From the NCBI GenBank assembly GCA_034401795.1, contig CM067367.1:83378814-83442813 (forward strand): 64,000 bases of DNA, read 5' to 3'. Positions 1-11,026 of the stretch are shown in pieces; position 1 is the stretch's first letter, and each line of letters starts with the position of its first letter. The DNA comes from Chaetoderma sp. LZ-2023a. Taxonomy: Eukaryota > Mollusca > Caudofoveata > Chaetodermatida > Chaetodermatidae. Under the pieces are notes generated by a model, which was given only the letters and a program-made list of their open reading frames with translations, ran no database searches and was not told the origin of the DNA. The position numbers were made by a program, and so were the translations under genes.

Positions 1-844
1 TTGTACGAATTGCATATCTCCACTATTTAATAAACATTATGTTGAACATTTTGAAACTAATTTGACTGGGCGCCGATATATAATCATTCATATCCATTCA
101 TATCTTCGGACATTCGTGAACTGCAAGAAATATGTAATCACTATAAATATCGGTTTATACGTAATCAGAAAATAGTCCTATTTCTATAAATTGTCCAAGC
201 TATAAAATCATGGACAAGGTCAGAAATACAATAGAAGAGAATTACCTCACTCAAATAATTACAAAGCCCATTAGCCAAAGTAGCCATTAATTTATCTCAT
301 TCACATTCCATTTATTCATGGGCAAACTACCGTGTGTATTGACGTGACGACTAACATGGCAATCAGTGACTATGTTTGCGACTACAAGTATACCAGGATG
401 TAAAATAAATGGCAACATTCTAAGATGAACTATTTTGAACATCTGAAGAAATAAATGTGTACCCTTTAATAAACGACGCCAGATTTCCGTGCAAAGGGAC
501 AATAGTCAGGGACCCTAGATTAGAAATGCACAAATCAAATATCAAATCAAATGTCACGACAGAAGATCTACATGGAAGAATATAAACTACTTTCGAATTT
601 TCAGTAAAATACAAGCATCCAACACAAGTAACTCTTTTAACAATGACATTTTACCAAGTGACTGGCTCAATACGAACATTATTGTTCTTTTCACGAATAG
701 TTCCACGGTTACTCTTTCCGACTATAGAGCAGTATCATTCACTAATCACGTGGTTAAAACTTTAGACGGTAGTCTTGGAGGGATTGTTTTATCCCTTTAA
801 TGAGTAAATTTGTTCACAAAAAATCTAAATATTTGCACATTGAA
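1..844. other. Intergenic or intronic stretch, no gene seen
   Basis: No open frame here looks like a protein family. The first 70 bases carry a half copy of the TGTTGAAYATTTTGAAAC hairpin family (hairpin B), ending in AATTTGACTGG. The rest is AT-rich and shows no structure that I can support. Confidence 0.5.
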
Positions 845-971
845 TGTCTATTTGCAGGCCAAGAGAAGACTATTTTTGAGAATGTATCACTGGAATAAGT
901 GGCTTGGTTATCGATCCAGTCGTTCGAGTGGTACATTAAAAAAATAGCTGTCTCTTGGCCTGCAAATGGAC
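845..971. repeat. Palindromic MITE, hairpin family A
   Basis: This is an imperfect palindrome of about 127 bp. The left arm begins GTCTATTTGCAGGCCAAGAG and the right arm ends CTCTTGGCCTGCAAATGGAC. The centre contains GGCTTGGTTATCGATCC, the loop region of the family. It is followed by a tail (GGCTTTGGCATGAAAGGGTTAA) that is shared with other family A copies, for example after 43029. No coding capacity is visible. Confidence 0.8.
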
Positions 972-2320
972 ATTAGCAAATAGTACTTCAGATACCGGCT
1001 TTGGCATGAAAGGGTTAATGAAGTAAACACCATTACTTTATCATCAGAACAGTTTTCTGTTACGCTGCTCTTGCTTCACCTAACGGCAATACCTCAATGA
1101 TTTGAATCAAGCCACCGACATCGCCAGTGTAATAACTATTGTCTAGCTCTTTAGGAGGACGTATCACTAGTTGGTCCAATTGGTCTAAATACTATTCTTT
1201 AACACAAGGAAATGTCCAATATTGTGTACTAAAGGGGCTATTAATTTCATATTATTATAACTTGTGATTACCTTCACGAATGGACAACAGAAAAACCCAG
1301 GAAATGTAATATTCCATAATATTAAAGTATCCAAACATCTTGAAAGTGTATGATTACGGGTAAAGACTGGATACAATAACGTTTTATTACACACACATGT
1401 ACATAGCATAACTTTAATACGTCCATTGTTAGGGGACTGCAGCACTATCTGTAATCTTTGACTTCAGGGAGACATACACATAGATAAAGTACAGAATCGA
1501 GGCACGAAGATAAACAGAGCACAGTTCCAAAACTTATATGGCTGAAAGAAGACTAAAACAGACCTAGAAACGTACATAATTTTGAACAATTGACACCAAG
1601 ACTGTAGTGAAGATTAGGATGAGCCATCAATAAAAGCAACTTTTAATTTAATGGAACGACAGGCACTTTTCTAGATGTGCACCTAGACATAATGTTCGAC
1701 AAGAATATTGCCTTGTAACCATACAAATACAAAGGCTACGCAGCAAAACTCCTCAATTTATGATTTTGAACTGATATAACGAAATTAGAAATAGTTAATC
1801 ACAGAGCTATGGTACTGTTCAAAGTCTAAATAAATGTAATCCTTCCTGTGCCGATGTTTGATAGTGAATTGAAAGAAATACTGCTATACATTTCTCTGAA
1901 TTCTCCATCAGTCAGTGAAGTGGCGTGTGGTCAGTCCATAAATTGTGTGCATAAAAGAAATGCTTATAGTACTCTCAGAAAAGTAATGTGGAGTTATCTT
2001 CTGCAGGTTTACGCAATGTTCTAGACAGATAGATGACGATGCATTCCCGACACTACACTGAGATAGCACTTCTCCAATGCCAAGATTGGACACATCGTTG
2101 TCCAATAGGAAAGGCAGTGTGTGGTCAGTATTGCGTACTCTCTATCCATTCCTTTGAAATTGGGTTGTTAAAAAGTGCTCTCTCACCACTCTGCTACTGT
2201 GGTTTCTTAACCAGAAATAGTCCATGCAGAGGGAAAGTAAGCTGGGTTACACTACTGAGATGATGCTTAATAGTCCGTCAAGTTGTATAAATTTTGTGTC
2301 TTTCCTATTTAGTAAACATT
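972..2320. other. Stretch without a recognisable gene
   Basis: Only short unconvincing frames are present on both strands. Around 1900-2130 the phrase GTGTGGTCAGT occurs twice, which hints at an old local duplication. Nothing else can be supported. Confidence 0.4.
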
Positions 2321-2397
2321 CTGTTGAATATTTTGAAACTAATTTGACTGGTCAGGCAGCAACAACACCCAGTCAAATTATTTTCAAAATATTCAAC
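2321..2397. repeat. Palindromic MITE, hairpin family B
   Basis: The left arm CTGTTGAATATTTTGAAAC continues to AATTTGACTGG. It is mirrored by CCAGTCAAATTATTTTCAAAATATTCAAC on the right (quoted only in part: CAAAATATTCAAC ends the arm). The loop is about 25 bp and contains GCAGCAACAACAC. This is the same family as 3436-3490, 47421-47508, 60542-60638 and 61433-61527. Confidence 0.75.
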
Positions 2398-2617
2398 CTC
2401 TTACCTGTACAGTTTTCTGGAAATTGCGATTCAGAGAGTGCAAGAATCGTTTGATCTCAGCTCGGTCAAAACATCGGTGGAGCTTAGCTAGAGATGGGCT
2501 TAATGTAGGAATACTTTCTTTCATAACTATAACTAGATTCCTCCATTGTAGTATTTCACTATTCGATTTGAAACTGTTCTCTTGTAGTCTGTTGTTAAAA
2601 CAGAATACCTCTAATAC

Positions 2618-2812
2618 TGTAGTAACTTAGCTACGTATAAAAGGTTACTCACCCAACAGAGGTCTTGAATCGGCCAGTGGAACCAGCGGCAGATGTGCAC
2701 GGTTCAGGTTCCAAGGTACGACTGCCGGGCGTCCGTAGAAACGGCGGGAATCAGCCAGCCCGGCAGCCGCGAAACACGAACCGCGGAATTGCGGGATACC
2801 GCCAGCACCACA
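2618..2812 (-). repeat. 3' LTR of the Gypsy element
   Basis: This 195-bp repeat starts TGTAGTAACT and ends CACCACA in + orientation. It is nearly identical to 11739-11933. It reads as the 3' LTR because the coding frame is on the - strand. It contains CTACGTATAAAAGG, a possible TATA-like motif, though in + orientation. The inner neighbour is a purine-rich tract on the - strand. Confidence 0.92.
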
Positions 2813-2830
2813 CTCTCCCCCGTTTATAAA
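2813..2830 (-). other. Polypurine tract of the Gypsy element
   Basis: The - strand reads AACGGGGGAGAG directly against the 3' LTR. That is the expected place and composition for the plus-strand DNA priming site of an LTR retrotransposon. Confidence 0.7.
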
Positions 2831-3435
2831 ACTGGTTATTTAATTAAAAATCTTCACCATTAAATGGTTAAAGTATACTCTTATGGGTATGCAATAAGTT
2901 GTGGTTAACTATGACATGTAAAATGTGTGAAAAATTCAAAGTGAAAACAGCGATGTGGTTAAGCAATATATTGAAGAAATCCTACATAAATGAATTGTCT
3001 ATAAGATATCTAAGTATGATATTGATCATGTGTTATTTCATTACATATACTCAGTATTATCTGCATTACTGATGGACTCAGGATTCAATGCCATGAAGTG
3101 TGACAACTCTACCTATTTTATGATTCATGACTTTAAAATGATCATTATTTCCGCAATGTGTTTGTGTATATGTATTGATTGATATTACCAGAATGCAAAT
3201 ATATAGTATATTCATAGAAAATTGGTAACCAGTCTAAGTGAATGGCTTAACATACAGATCTCTGCATACGCAGTCGTGTAATTGATTTTCTGCAGTTCAT
3301 GAATTCTTAGACTATCTCTTTATTGAAGTAGGTGTAAGCTGATTTCAGCCTTAAATTATATATACATGATAATACAATGTAAAATATTGTATGGCTCAGA
3401 AATAAATTGACGTTTCCAAAACAAGAAAAACATAC

Positions 3436-3490
3436 TGTTGAATATTTCGAACACAGTTGGATTGAAATCCAATTATGTTCAATATATTCA
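3436..3490. repeat. Short hairpin family B copy inside the Gypsy element
   Basis: TGTTGAATATTTCGAACACAG and ATTATGTTCAATATATTCA form the two arms, with GTTGGATTGAAATCCAA at the centre, itself near-palindromic. It lies in the 3' non-coding part of the Gypsy copy. Confidence 0.6.
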
Positions 3491-4095
3491 AGAGAACATT
3501 TCGTACATTGTGTTCAAAAACTTTAAAAATCTTATCTAAAAAAGTTACCTACCATAAAAACACAGGCCTTGACGCTCAACTGCTAAATGTAGAAGTTGAA
3601 ATTATCAAATAAAAAACCCAATTTCCATAGGTGTTGATCCATCCAAAAAGAATGAGCTGTTAATAATAAAACAGATGGATAGATCAACAGCTGCCGGACG
3701 AGGGCCATCGTTACAGATTCTAAAATAGCATAGCATCCTAACTAAAATTAAGGACAGTGGTTTTCCACCACACCAGAAACTGACAGAATTGACGGAATTG
3801 CCGAATTGATAAAGTAATAAAAATAACCTCACCTGAATTTAGTTGAAGTGTTATTTGAAATTAACCTATGTGAGATTCGAGGAAAACCTCTGAATATGGC
3901 AAATTTGTTTTAATTTAGTGAATATTTTTAACCTTAACCTTTTTGATATACCTCTTATATAATTGAAACGGATCTGAATCCACAAATTTAGGAAATCCGG
4001 AAAACCACTATCCCTATCACAATACAGATATCTGAATGAAGCTAAACGGAACGGATAATACAGCAGAAGAAAGAGACATATGAATTTGCGCTATG

Positions 4096-4820
4096 ACTAA
4101 CGCGCCAATTACTTCGCGCATTAGGAAATGATAAGCGTAAGAAATGCATCTGTACGATTTATGCAGTCTTTGCTAAATGCATATTATAAATATGCTGTCA
4201 TATGCAAGACTTCTGCATTATAGAGTAATGCACATTATAAATATGCCTGAGTTATGCATTATAGAGTAATAATGCATCATTGCATCATTTTAACATGTAA
4301 TTGCTACACGTTTAATAAATGAAATACCTAGGTATGGCAGTATATAATATGTTGGCCTAATATAAAATATCTGAACGGACCTATGTAGAATTAATATACC
4401 TGGGCTATCCTATAAAATATCTGTGCTGACCTAATAAAACCATATATAATATATTTGAGCTACCCTATAAAATATCTGAGCTGACAAATGTAGAACTGGC
4501 ATTAAATAGCTAACCTATACAGGATTTCACTATACATAGATGAGTTTGCATCATAACATATGATGCATATACTTATAAAAGCGTGTACATGGATTTAATC
4601 CATATACACATAACAGAGAGCATTATTATGACCACACGTCATGACGGACAATAATTGCAGTTAACAATACAATGCGTATGATTAATGTGTAACAATTTAC
4701 ACATCATTTGACAACGCATATCTGTAATGTGCGATCAAGAAATGCGTAAATATAACCACGCATTACTACGCGCAATTATTCACGCGTCATTTGTAAAAAC
4801 GCGTAATTATAATAACGCGT
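4096..4820. repeat. Cluster of ACGCG / TTACGC words in the Gypsy 3' region
   Basis: ACGCGT occurs at about 4782, 4799 and 4815. Related words (ACGCGC, AACGCG, GCGTAA, ATGCGT, ACGCAT) fill 4096-4130 and 4670-4820. The flanking sequence is AT-rich, so this CpG-bearing set stands out. No protein frame explains it. Its function is unknown. Confidence 0.45.
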
Positions 4821-5314
4821 TCTGTGAGTCATACAGCGATGGACCCCTGTTGGTTTTTGGTATCTCACGGAGTATTATTGCTGGAAAAAGCCACTATGTG
4901 CTTATGTGTCCAACTAATTTAGTGTCCCAAAACTTACAAAAAATAGAACATCACGATTTTGCTGTTGCTGAAACTAAAGCTAAGATGGAAACGGAACATA
5001 AGCCAATGATTATACATGTTTTCCGGACAAGTTGAATGTCTTCAGTGTCATGCAGAATGTTAAAATTTGAAGTCATAATTTCATATCATCTGGATTACAG
5101 TAATTCTTTTAATGTTGAATTACTGTTACCATTGTACATTATCACATTACTATTGTAGTACTGTACTACGACCGAAAAGCTAACTGCAGTCCGCAACAAT
5201 ACCATGACCAAATGAATCCGTAATAAGACGAAACCAGAGGAACGTTTATTCAGGTGGACAAGTAGGGTCCATGAAGACTTATATAGTCTAATTCACGAAT
5301 GCCTAAAGATCATT

Positions 5315-8300
5315 CTAATACATTTCATAATCTAGGAACCTGTTAGGAAGACGGCACTGCCTTCCTGTTCGACTCTGAATGGTGTGAGTTTGGAGTTGGT
5401 CATCTCTAGGAGATGTGTGATGTATTTCCCCTCGGACCTGACACCTCATGCGCCTAGGGGAAAAAGTGTGATGCGGTTCCCCTCGGACCTGACACCTCAT
5501 GCGCCTAGGGGACGTGTTATGCGTTTCTCCTCGGACCTGACACCTCATGCGCCTAGGAGAGTGATGCTGTGTTTGTGGGACGGGTAAAACAGAGTCGATA
5601 TCCAGGTCATCTGTCAAAACAGCATCTAGATCATTATGCAGAATTGATGAGGATGGATCAATACCATATGGAATGGTTTCATCCGAATCCTCTTCAAAAA
5701 TGGAAGCACGGTTATCATCAGATAACCTAAGGCCATTATCGGGGGATAATAAGTCATCATCATCGCCATGATCTTCAGAGCTTATAGCACGTCTCATTCG
5801 CAATATCCAGAGAGGTAAATCACGATCTCTGCACAGCTTTAATCTATCATGGTGAACAACTAGTTCCCGGCGTTGGTTTTTGATCCCAAACAGTGCTTCT
5901 GACAACTTTTTATAAATAATAAATGGACCAGTCCAAGGAGGTTGTAATTTACTGGACTGGCCTATTTTAGTTGCAGAATTAGCAAGATAAACTACATCAC
6001 CAACATGATAGGCATGCTCATGCAAACGTAGATCATACTCTTTTTTCTGGCGCTTCTGAGCCATTTTAAGGTTATCCCGTGCTATCTCATGAGTTTCATG
6101 CAACGTTTGCTGTAACTGTTGGACGAAGTCACTGGCATCTGAAGGGGCATTCTCTGTAGTCGCAGACACAGGGCATTTGCACATTATGTCAATAGGCTGT
6201 AGTACTTCTCGACCAAGCATCATCATGTTGGGAGTATACCCCGTCTGTCGGCTTACAGTAGATCGTATAGCTCCAGCGATGAAAGGAATACACTTGTCCC
6301 AATATTTCTGTCTGTCATGCTCTTGCAGGTAACACCGTATACACTGCAAGACAGTACGGTTTATACGTTCAATCTGTCCATTCGAACATGGTCTATAAGC
6401 TGTGGTGCGTGTTTTTGAAATCTCCAGTAGATGGCACAGTTCCTTAAATAGGTTGCTCTCAAAGTTACGACCCTGGTCGGTGTGTAAGAAATATGAACAG
6501 CCAAATGTGGTGACAAAACGCTCCACATACGTTTTGGCTACCAGTTCTGCCCCTTGTTCAGGGAGCGCATAGCACTCAACCCATTTAGTGAACTGATCTA
6601 TGATCATCAACACGTATCTATTTCCCAGTGTAGATGTGATAAAGGGGCCCAAAATGTCCATATGTACCCGTTCCAAGGGAAACCCAGCATGGAACTCGCC
6701 CAGAGCAGCTCTAGGTCGGATGGAAGCTTTTTTGCTACAGCTACAAATCCGACAGGATTTCACATACGCCACCACATCACGAGAGTATCCGTGCCAGATA
6801 TACTTAGCCTTCACTCTCTCTAATGTCTTCTGCTCACCCATGTGACTGGCAAGCTTGGAATCATGACAATTTTCCAAAACCAGCTTCTGGAGAGACTTTG
6901 GGACTACCAGCAGATTCCGTGTGGTATTTGCTTCTACCCAGAGATAGTGCAAAATGCTATCGACAAAAATCAATTGATCACAACGAGCCCACCAAAACTT
7001 GACAGCTGGACTAGCTAAATATAGCTCCGCGTCAGAAGGTGTGTGTGACTGCTCAATCCATGATACAACTGTATTCAGATCAGGATCCTCCAACTGACGT
7101 TCCCTTAGATTTTCTGAAGAGAATGCGTCTAACCAGTTTGACCTTCCGATAACCTGGTCTGTTTGGGGGACACCATTCAGCAGTCCATCTGGATCGTCGC
7201 TGTCCGTGTCGCTGTCTGATAGGTCATTATTACTCAGTTGAAGGGCCCTTATGGTTTGAAAAGCCAAAGGAATTACATCATCAACATCTTGTTCAAATTG
7301 AGACCATTGCTGCTGAAGCTTGGTACAATATTTGCACCCACCACATGGTAACGAACTAAGAGATTGGCCAGCTTTATAACAGTGGCAAGGTGAAAAATCA
7401 CTTGGAACTCGTGATAGACCATCAGCATTAGAGTGCTGTTTACCGGGCCTGTACTGCATCGTCATATTATATTGGGACAGTTCTTCTAGCCATCTAGCTA
7501 GTTGTCCTTCGATGTGCTTGAAACTAAGCAGCCACGTGAGACTGTGATGGTCAGTCCGCACAATAAATGACCGTCCTAGCAAGTACATACGGTACTGCCT
7601 AGTAAATGCTACCATGGCCAGCAACTCTTTGCGTGTAACACAATATTTACGCTGAGCCGGTGTCAACGTTCGGCTCGCAAAACCAATAAGCACCTCTTTC
7701 CCATTCTGAATTTGGGATAACTCTGCACCAATAGCCGCCTCTGAAGCATCCGTATCCAATATGAAGGTACCATCCGGTGTCGGATAACCTAACACTGCAG
7801 GGTTGGCCATAGCACCCTGAAGTGTTTCGAAAGCTACCTGATGCTTTAGAGTCCAGTCATACTCTACTTTGGAACTGGTAAGTGCAGAGATAGGAGCAGA
7901 AATACCAGCAAAACCCTGTATGTGCTCTCGGTGGTAATTCATGAACCCTAGGAAAGATTCCAGCTCTTTCCTGGTCTTAGGAACAGGCCAATTAGCGACG
8001 CTTTCCATATTGTTTGGCTTAACAGCGATTCCCTTATCACTCACCAACTTACCTAAGAAACAGAGTTCTGTACGGAACAAATTACACTTCTTAGGTTTTA
8101 ATTTAAGGTTGTGCAACAGGAATCGGGAAAGGACAGCTTTCAAGTTGGTCATATGACTGTCAAAGTCAGTCCCTGTCACTACCACGTCATCTAAATACGC
8201 AAGACACTCGCACCAGTTAAGACCTTGCAACACCAGCTGAACAACCCTCTGAAAGGTAGCCGGGCTGTTGCACGTACCAAATGGCATCCGGACAAATTCA

Positions 8301-11026
8301 AAAAGCCCATATCTTGTGATAAATGCGAGCTTGTGGCGGTCCTCTGGGTCAACCTCGACTTGCCAATACCCAGCTGCCATATCAAGTGTGCTGATGAACT
8401 TAGCACCACCAAGTGCATCCAGACATGTCTCAATGTTTGGTAGGGGGTAAAGGTCTTTGCGAGTTATACTGTTCAGAGCTCGAAAATCGACGCAGTACCT
8501 CACGGTACCGTCTTTCTTCCGAACTAATACCGGGGCTGACGACCACTCAGATTTTGACGGAACTATGATACCTTTCTCTAACATTTCCGCAAGGTGTTTC
8601 TCTTCCTCATTCTCAAAACCAAGAGGAGTTCGTCTAAGTTTAGAACGAACAGGTTGTGCCTTACCTGTGTCAACCTTATGTCTTATCCCCTTGAACAAAC
8701 CCAAATCAAGATCATCTTTTGCAAATGCATCCTGATACTCGATTAACATGGATTCAACTTGCGAAGACTGCGTCTCCGATAAACCCGATGTCGACCTCTC
8801 ATACAGCTCCTGTAAGAACACAGGGAGGTCCACCTCAGTGGCTGTAGAAGTCTGTAAACCGTCCTGGTTTATGGGATTACCAGCAAGTTGAAATTCTGTT
8901 CTAGGGTCTAAAACCTCCTCAATTTCTGTGACAATACCAAGGTTGTGGTCTTGTTCCAGAGTAATATATTGGGCCGACAGGTTCCTTAACAAAATAGGAA
9001 TCTGCGAATCTTTGGCAGTGGCCACTGTATGAGGTGTTACCAGACCCTCCAGTTTAGATGAGGGCTGGAGCACAACATCATTCTGTACCTCCCGATCCAG
9101 AACACCTGTGGTCTTCACGGCCTCAAAAGGACCCACGACCACTTTCTGCTTCAATGTTACCCGAGCTACTTGGGCTTCCTTCCCATGAGCTCTCAACATT
9201 GAGGCTTGAATCGGTTCTCCATTAATTGTCAGACACAGTCTAGTCAGATCAATGGTGGCCTTGTGTGCCTTCAAGAAGTCCAGGCCTAATATAATCGGAT
9301 CATTATTGGCAAGAAGTACTGGCCAGTTGAACATCATAGAGCCTAATGCAATTGTGACTGGCTCAACACTTTCCGCAGGTATAACATTGTCTCTACATGC
9401 ACCTTTCAATGCAATAGACTCCAACGTCTTTAAAGGGTAAGGTAATTTATTTGCAAAGAAATTGCCAATTACTGTCACTTGTGCCGCAGTGTCCACCACT
9501 GCATCAACGGAAACACCATTTACTTTAATGGGAATGACTAGTGTCATAGGGTCACGATTAAACTCATACATGCGAACATCATATGATCGCACAGGCGAAG
9601 ATCTCGGTGAAGCAGAAGGTGATGGCGACCGTGTACGCCTCGGCTCTGGACACTCACGGGAAAAATGCCCCTCTAAATTGCACTTAAAGCACTTTCCAGA
9701 TCTGAGAGGAGGAGAAGGGGAACGCGATGGAACGACCTTCCCTCTTGGAGGAGACCGACCTCGACCGAATTGACCAGATATAAGATTCAAAATCTTAGCC
9801 ACATCTACCTTCATATCCGCCATATCCTTCCTAAGTCCTTCGACATCTTTCTCCAATTTATCTATCCTGCTTGGAGCCGTTATGCCTCTCAACTGCTCAG
9901 GATTATCTGCCTCCAACAACCCAGAAGCATCGTCCGGAAAACGGACCTTTCGAACCTCAGGTCTTCTGGAACCCATGATCAATCTTTGATTATGGATAGC
10001 TGCATTGACCATTTGTACAGCCTCCTCCAGGGTGCTCGGATCTTTATCCATAGCTATCAGAGCGGCTCGTTTATGCTCAACACCCCGTAGGAAGGCATCA
10101 ATGGCAATAGTCTCGCCCAAACTCTCTGAGGCATCAGGGTAACCATCTAAAGTGAGCTCCTGAATGATGTCTGCAAATTCTTCTAAAGAGTTACCCTCTT
10201 GTCGAATATCTTGCATCTTTTTTCTGATGATGTGGGGCAGATCTTTCTTCCCGAATCTCAACTTTAATTTGTCACATAAACTAAAGTAATCATTCTGAGT
10301 AGTGATGGTGGTGCAACTCCGGAGAACGTCTAAATGAATCTTCCGAAGCCAAACCAAATTCAGTAACGTACCTGCATGCAAACCATCCTTCAGAAACTCG
10401 AAAGTATAATGATAACGGACGCGTTTACGTGCACTAGATTTTTTACGGAGTATTAACTCTACACTGCACTTGATGGTGTGTACACCAATATCTGCATTAA
10501 TTTTCTCAATTCTATCATTGAGAAGAGAGAGTTGGTCATGCAGTTGCAGCTCTTGGTCTTTGAAGGAACAGGGATTCAAATGGTGAAGTTGCTCATTATA
10601 CAGGACCAGAGAATACGCCGGGATATCGATAAATTTCACCGTTTGGCCGTAATGCCTTACTATGTCTATCGCACGTTGATAGTGTTGGCAAATGCGGTCT
10701 ACTGCGAGTTCATCATCGGCTGTCCTTAAATAGACAAAACCGTCGCCTCGTTTCTCGGTAAGATCGCACGTTCCGGCCCAGATATAGAAAACGATCCGGT
10801 GAAATTTCTGAACGGCGCTGGCTATTCTCGACTGCAGAATATTGACCAAGTCTTGTGTAGTACCACCGCTTTTACACCAATACTCAACAAACCCAGTTTG
10901 ATCAGCTCTTTTCAAAATGAAACCTTTACTTGTACCCAACAAAATCGCTTTGTGGGTAAAGGACTGATCCAACGAAAACTGGGTGCGAGCCAAAAACTCC
11001 TCAGATTTAACTTGAAAAGGAGGCAT
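5315..11026 (-). CDS. Gypsy gag-pol polyprotein, 1903 aa
   Basis: A single open frame with an ATG start encodes the polyprotein that packages, processes, copies and integrates the element. Rough order: an SGNH-hydrolase-like segment at about 25-195 (LLGTSKGF near 29-36, WCKSGG near 50-55, WAGTCDLT at 83-90); a Gag capsid-like region at about 200-345; a CCHC zinc knuckle near 443-455 (CFKCNLEGHFSREC); a retropepsin-like segment near 505-518 (VVDTAAQVTVIG); reverse transcriptase at about 790-1000 with YLDDVV near 942; RNase H near 1090 (DTDASEAA); integrase with an H2C2 zinc region near 1385-1420, then the catalytic core (MDILGPF, DQGRNFE, NGQIERINR); and a GPY/F-like module near 1694 (PWTGPF). 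The C-terminus carries three copies of SPRRMRCQVRGE. It looks whole. The SGNH assignment is inference; the rest is clear family resemblance. Confidence 0.93.
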   Translation of the reverse strand: MPPFQVKSEEFLARTQFSLDQSFTHKAILLGTSKGFILKRADQTGFVEYWCKSGGTTQDLVNILQSRIASAVQKFHRIVFYIWAGTCDLTEKRGDGFVYLRTADDELAVDRICQHYQRAIDIVRHYGQTVKFIDIPAYSLVLYNEQLHHLNPCSFKDQELQLHDQLSLLNDRIEKINADIGVHTIKCSVELILRKKSSARKRVRYHYTFEFLKDGLHAGTLLNLVWLRKIHLDVLRSCTTITTQNDYFSLCDKLKLRFGKKDLPHIIRKKMQDIRQEGNSLEEFADIIQELTLDGYPDASESLGETIAIDAFLRGVEHKRAALIAMDKDPSTLEEAVQMVNAAIHNQRLIMGSRRPEVRKVRFPDDASGLLEADNPEQLRGITAPSRIDKLEKDVEGLRKDMADMKVDVAKILNLISGQFGRGRSPPRGKVVPSRSPSPPLRSGKCFKCNLEGHFSRECPEPRRTRSPSPSASPRSSPVRSYDVRMYEFNRDPMTLVIPIKVNGVSVDAVVDTAAQVTVIGNFFANKLPYPLKTLESIALKGACRDNVIPAESVEPVTIALGSMMFNWPVLLANNDPIILGLDFLKAHKATIDLTRLCLTINGEPIQASMLRAHGKEAQVARVTLKQKVVVGPFEAVKTTGVLDREVQNDVVLQPSSKLEGLVTPHTVATAKDSQIPILLRNLSAQYITLEQDHNLGIVTEIEEVLDPRTEFQLAGNPINQDGLQTSTATEVDLPVFLQELYERSTSGLSETQSSQVESMLIEYQDAFAKDDLDLGLFKGIRHKVDTGKAQPVRSKLRRTPLGFENEEEKHLAEMLEKGIIVPSKSEWSSAPVLVRKKDGTVRYCVDFRALNSITRKDLYPLPNIETCLDALGGAKFISTLDMAAGYWQVEVDPEDRHKLAFITRYGLFEFVRMPFGTCNSPATFQRVVQLVLQGLNWCECLAYLDDVVVTGTDFDSHMTNLKAVLSRFLLHNLKLKPKKCNLFRTELCFLGKLVSDKGIAVKPNNMESVANWPVPKTRKELESFLGFMNYHREHIQGFAGISAPISALTSSKVEYDWTLKHQVAFETLQGAMANPAVLGYPTPDGTFILDTDASEAAIGAELSQIQNGKEVLIGFASRTLTPAQRKYCVTRKELLAMVAFTRQYRMYLLGRSFIVRTDHHSLTWLLSFKHIEGQLARWLEELSQYNMTMQYRPGKQHSNADGLSRVPSDFSPCHCYKAGQSLSSLPCGGCKYCTKLQQQWSQFEQDVDDVIPLAFQTIRALQLSNNDLSDSDTDSDDPDGLLNGVPQTDQVIGRSNWLDAFSSENLRERQLEDPDLNTVVSWIEQSHTPSDAELYLASPAVKFWWARCDQLIFVDSILHYLWVEANTTRNLLVVPKSLQKLVLENCHDSKLASHMGEQKTLERVKAKYIWHGYSRDVVAYVKSCRICSCSKKASIRPRAALGEFHAGFPLERVHMDILGPFITSTLGNRYVLMIIDQFTKWVECYALPEQGAELVAKTYVERFVTTFGCSYFLHTDQGRNFESNLFKELCHLLEISKTRTTAYRPCSNGQIERINRTVLQCIRCYLQEHDRQKYWDKCIPFIAGAIRSTVSRQTGYTPNMMMLGREVLQPIDIMCKCPVSATTENAPSDASDFVQQLQQTLHETHEIARDNLKMAQKRQKKEYDLRLHEHAYHVGDVVYLANSATKIGQSSKLQPPWTGPFIIYKKLSEALFGIKNQRRELVVHHDRLKLCRDRDLPLWILRMRRAISSEDHGDDDDLLSPDNGLRLSDDNRASIFEEDSDETIPYGIDPSSSILHNDLDAVLTDDLDIDSVLPVPQTQHHSPRRMRCQVRGETHNTSPRRMRCQVRGEPHHTFSPRRMRCQVRGEIHHTSPRDDQLQTHTIQSRTGRQCRLPNRFLDYEMY
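5427..5562 (-). repeat. Three tandem repeats coding the Gypsy C-terminal tail
   Basis: The + strand word CTCGGACCTGACACCTCATG recurs three times at a spacing of about 50 bp, each followed by GCGCCTAGG. On the coding strand each unit gives SPRRMRCQVRGE with a short variable spacer. The repeat is in frame, so the tail could grow or shrink without disturbing pol. Confidence 0.85.

Larger units (their letters stand above)
2831..5314 (-). other. Long 3' non-coding region of the Gypsy element
   Basis: About 2.5 kb lies between the gag-pol stop and the 3' LTR, which is long for a Gypsy element. There is no env-like frame. It holds a hairpin family B copy (3436-3490). Between about 4330 and 4510 a phrase like CCTATAAAATATCTGAGCTGAC recurs at roughly 60-bp spacing (only core words quoted). 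Near 4190-4280 CATTATAAATATGC occurs twice. A cluster of ACGCG and GCGTAA words lies at 4096-4820. Confidence 0.6.

Noticed and set aside
5384-5587. + strand frame over the Gypsy tail repeats
   Set aside because: It only mirrors the three coding repeats of the - strand polyprotein.
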